In this document: one piece after another, positions 63,051 to 64,000 of the stretch
Position numbering within the stretch: the first letter of the stretch is position 1
How the letters are laid out: every line of letters begins with the position of its first letter
Assembly: GCA_015296065.1 (NCBI GenBank)
Contig: DVDU01000054.1
Coordinates: 1-64,000 of the forward strand
DNA: 64,000 bases
From: Oscillatoriaceae cyanobacterium M33_DOE_052
GTDB taxonomy: Bacteria; Cyanobacteriota; Cyanobacteriia; Cyanobacteriales; Laspinemataceae
Reading direction: 5' to 3'
The notes under the pieces: model-generated
The model's input: only the letters and a program-made list of their open reading frames with translations
The model's database searches: none
What the model was told of the DNA's origin: nothing
Position numbers and translations under genes: made by a program

Positions 63051-63286
63051 AATTTACAGCACTTTGTCAAATGATGAGCCACCATCAAAGCCTCTCCCCG
63101 CATGGTCGAGGGGTTTGGGGTGAGGGTATGTGCCAGATAGACTCGCAAACCCCTGTATATCGTGAGGATTTAAAATTTAGCCAAAACAAGCCCTTAGAGG
63201 TACGTTATTATCCCGCTGCTTTCGTAACATTTACAGCGGTTTTAAAACCGGATTTAGGATTAGGCGTTTAATGATGAAAATATGCT
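63051..63286. repeat. spacer with CTCTCCCC...GGTCGAGGGGTTTGG dispersed repeat
   Basis: A dispersed repeat (63088-63128) of the kind also seen at 30738-30772. No gene recognised. The terpene synthase promoter should lie in 63150-63280. Confidence 0.55.
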
Positions 63287-64000
63287 ATGCTTAACATCAA
63301 ATTTCCGGCTCTGTATTGTCCCTTTGATTCGGGGATTAATCCTGATGCAGATGCGGCTGGTCAGCACAGTTTAGAATGGGCGCGTTTTTGGAATTTAGTA
63401 ACAGATGAATCTGCATTACAACGTTTGCAGGCGATAAAATTTTCCTCTTTAGTGGCACGGACATACCCTAATGCACCCCTCCCAGCCCTAGAGATTATTT
63501 CTGATTACTTTTTGTGGCTTTTTATCTTTGATGACCAATTTGAGAAGGCGGGAATTAATGGCAAAATTGAAAGATTAGAGGCTGAACATGCTCGGTTAGT
63601 TGAGATTTTGAATGGCGCAGAACTGAAGGAAGTTGATACCCTAGCAGCGCTGACATTGGGAGATATCCGCGATCGGCTACACCAACTCGGGGCGATGCCA
63701 GATTTGATGGTTCGTTTCGCCCAAAACATGGAAAACTATCTGCAAGGAGTGCGCTGGGAAGCGGTGAACCTGTACCAGGGGGTGATGCCAGACCTGGCAA
63801 CTTATAGAAAAATTCGGGCTTTCACCAGTGGAATTTATGCTTATTGCGATTTGCTCCAGATAGTCGATCGCATTGCGCTCCCCCCGGAAATCATCGAAGA
63901 TGGGAGGGTGAAGCGGCTGGAGTTGACCACCAACAATGTTATGGCATGGTCAAATGATATTTTTTCCGTGAAAAAGGAAATCGCGGAAGGAAAAACGCAT
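63287..64000 (+). CDS. class I terpene synthase (5' part, cut by window end)
   Basis: The first 238 residues of a bacterial terpene cyclase, running off the window. It opens MLNIKFPALYCPFDSGINPD, typical of cyanobacterial sesquiterpene cyclases. The aspartate-rich motif is DDQFE (82-86) in WLFIFDDQFEK, the diphosphate-sensing arginine lies near RKIRAF (about 174-179), and the second metal motif NDIFSVKKE (223-231) fits the NSE consensus (N-D-x2-S-x3-E). It should ionise farnesyl (or geranyl) diphosphate using Mg2+ and cyclise it. Geosmin synthase and 2-methylisoborneol synthase have different N-terminal signatures, so an ordinary sesquiterpene is more likely. The upstream ATG at 63271 leads to a stop after seven codons and is not the start. 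Confidence 0.85.
   Translation, partial: MLNIKFPALYCPFDSGINPDADAAGQHSLEWARFWNLVTDESALQRLQAIKFSSLVARTYPNAPLPALEIISDYFLWLFIFDDQFEKAGINGKIERLEAEHARLVEILNGAELKEVDTLAALTLGDIRDRLHQLGAMPDLMVRFAQNMENYLQGVRWEAVNLYQGVMPDLATYRKIRAFTSGIYAYCDLLQIVDRIALPPEIIEDGRVKRLELTTNNVMAWSNDIFSVKKEIAEGKTH

Noticed and set aside
63287-64000. Geosmin or 2-methylisoborneol synthase
   Set aside because: The N-terminal sequence and the DDQFE motif fit an ordinary single-domain sesquiterpene cyclase better; the missing 3' end prevents a firm statement.

Overview
The window looks like the chromosome of a filamentous, Oscillatoriales-type cyanobacterium. The HIP1 octamer GCGATCGC is visible many times. Several lineage-typical families are present: DUF3318, HetP, a HetC-like exporter, PEP-CTERM and pentapeptide-repeat proteins. 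The intergenic spaces are crowded with heptanucleotide repeats, palindromes and GGGGA/GTGTGGGGA low-complexity tracts. The order trnW-secE-nusG-rplK-rplA-rplJ-rplL is also typical. The species cannot be fixed from the sequence alone.

Layout. 0-8 kb: Hsp70-like ATPase, a transaldolase, a soluble histidine kinase, small unknown proteins and a PEP-CTERM surface protein. 8-17.5 kb: a peptide natural-product and export locus. It holds a graspetide-type precursor (TTxxxxEE motif), an ATP-grasp ligase, a parvulin-like isomerase, a second peptide with a double-glycine leader, a HetP-family protein, an HlyD adaptor and a HetC-like exporter with a C39 leader peptidase. 18-26 kb: queE, DUF3318, a SNF2 helicase and pnp. 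26.5-31.3 kb: a nitric-oxide module (Crp/Dnr-type regulator, quinol NO reductase, truncated haemoglobin) with a perfect FNR/DNR-like palindrome before norB. 31-41 kb: an IS701-type transposase remnant, an M16 protease pair, TetR, DUF4332, aminopeptidase P, a pentapeptide-repeat protein, and a tandem array of four tiny paralogous genes, three of them on an exact 213-bp period.

41.7-50.9 kb is the defence region. A type I restriction-modification operon (hsdR, hsdM, a small ExK-nuclease-like ORF, hsdS) continues, through a 4-bp ATGA overlap, into a gene fusing an N-terminal CARF-type nucleotide sensor to an SMC/OLD-like ATPase. This is followed 5 bp later by a phospholipase-D-like protein. No CRISPR array or cas gene lies in the window. 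This CARF-ATPase plus PLD-like pair is the best candidate here for an undescribed system.

51-58 kb: an SbnA-like PLP enzyme overlapping a MATE-like exporter, two membrane glycosyltransferases, and cofH. 58.3-63 kb: rplS, tRNA-Trp, then secE-nusG-L11-L1-(L10 leader)-L10-L7/L12 with a strong terminator. The window ends inside a class I terpene synthase gene. Start sites were chosen by reading ribosome-binding sites by eye, and no database search was run, so family names rest on recognised motifs.
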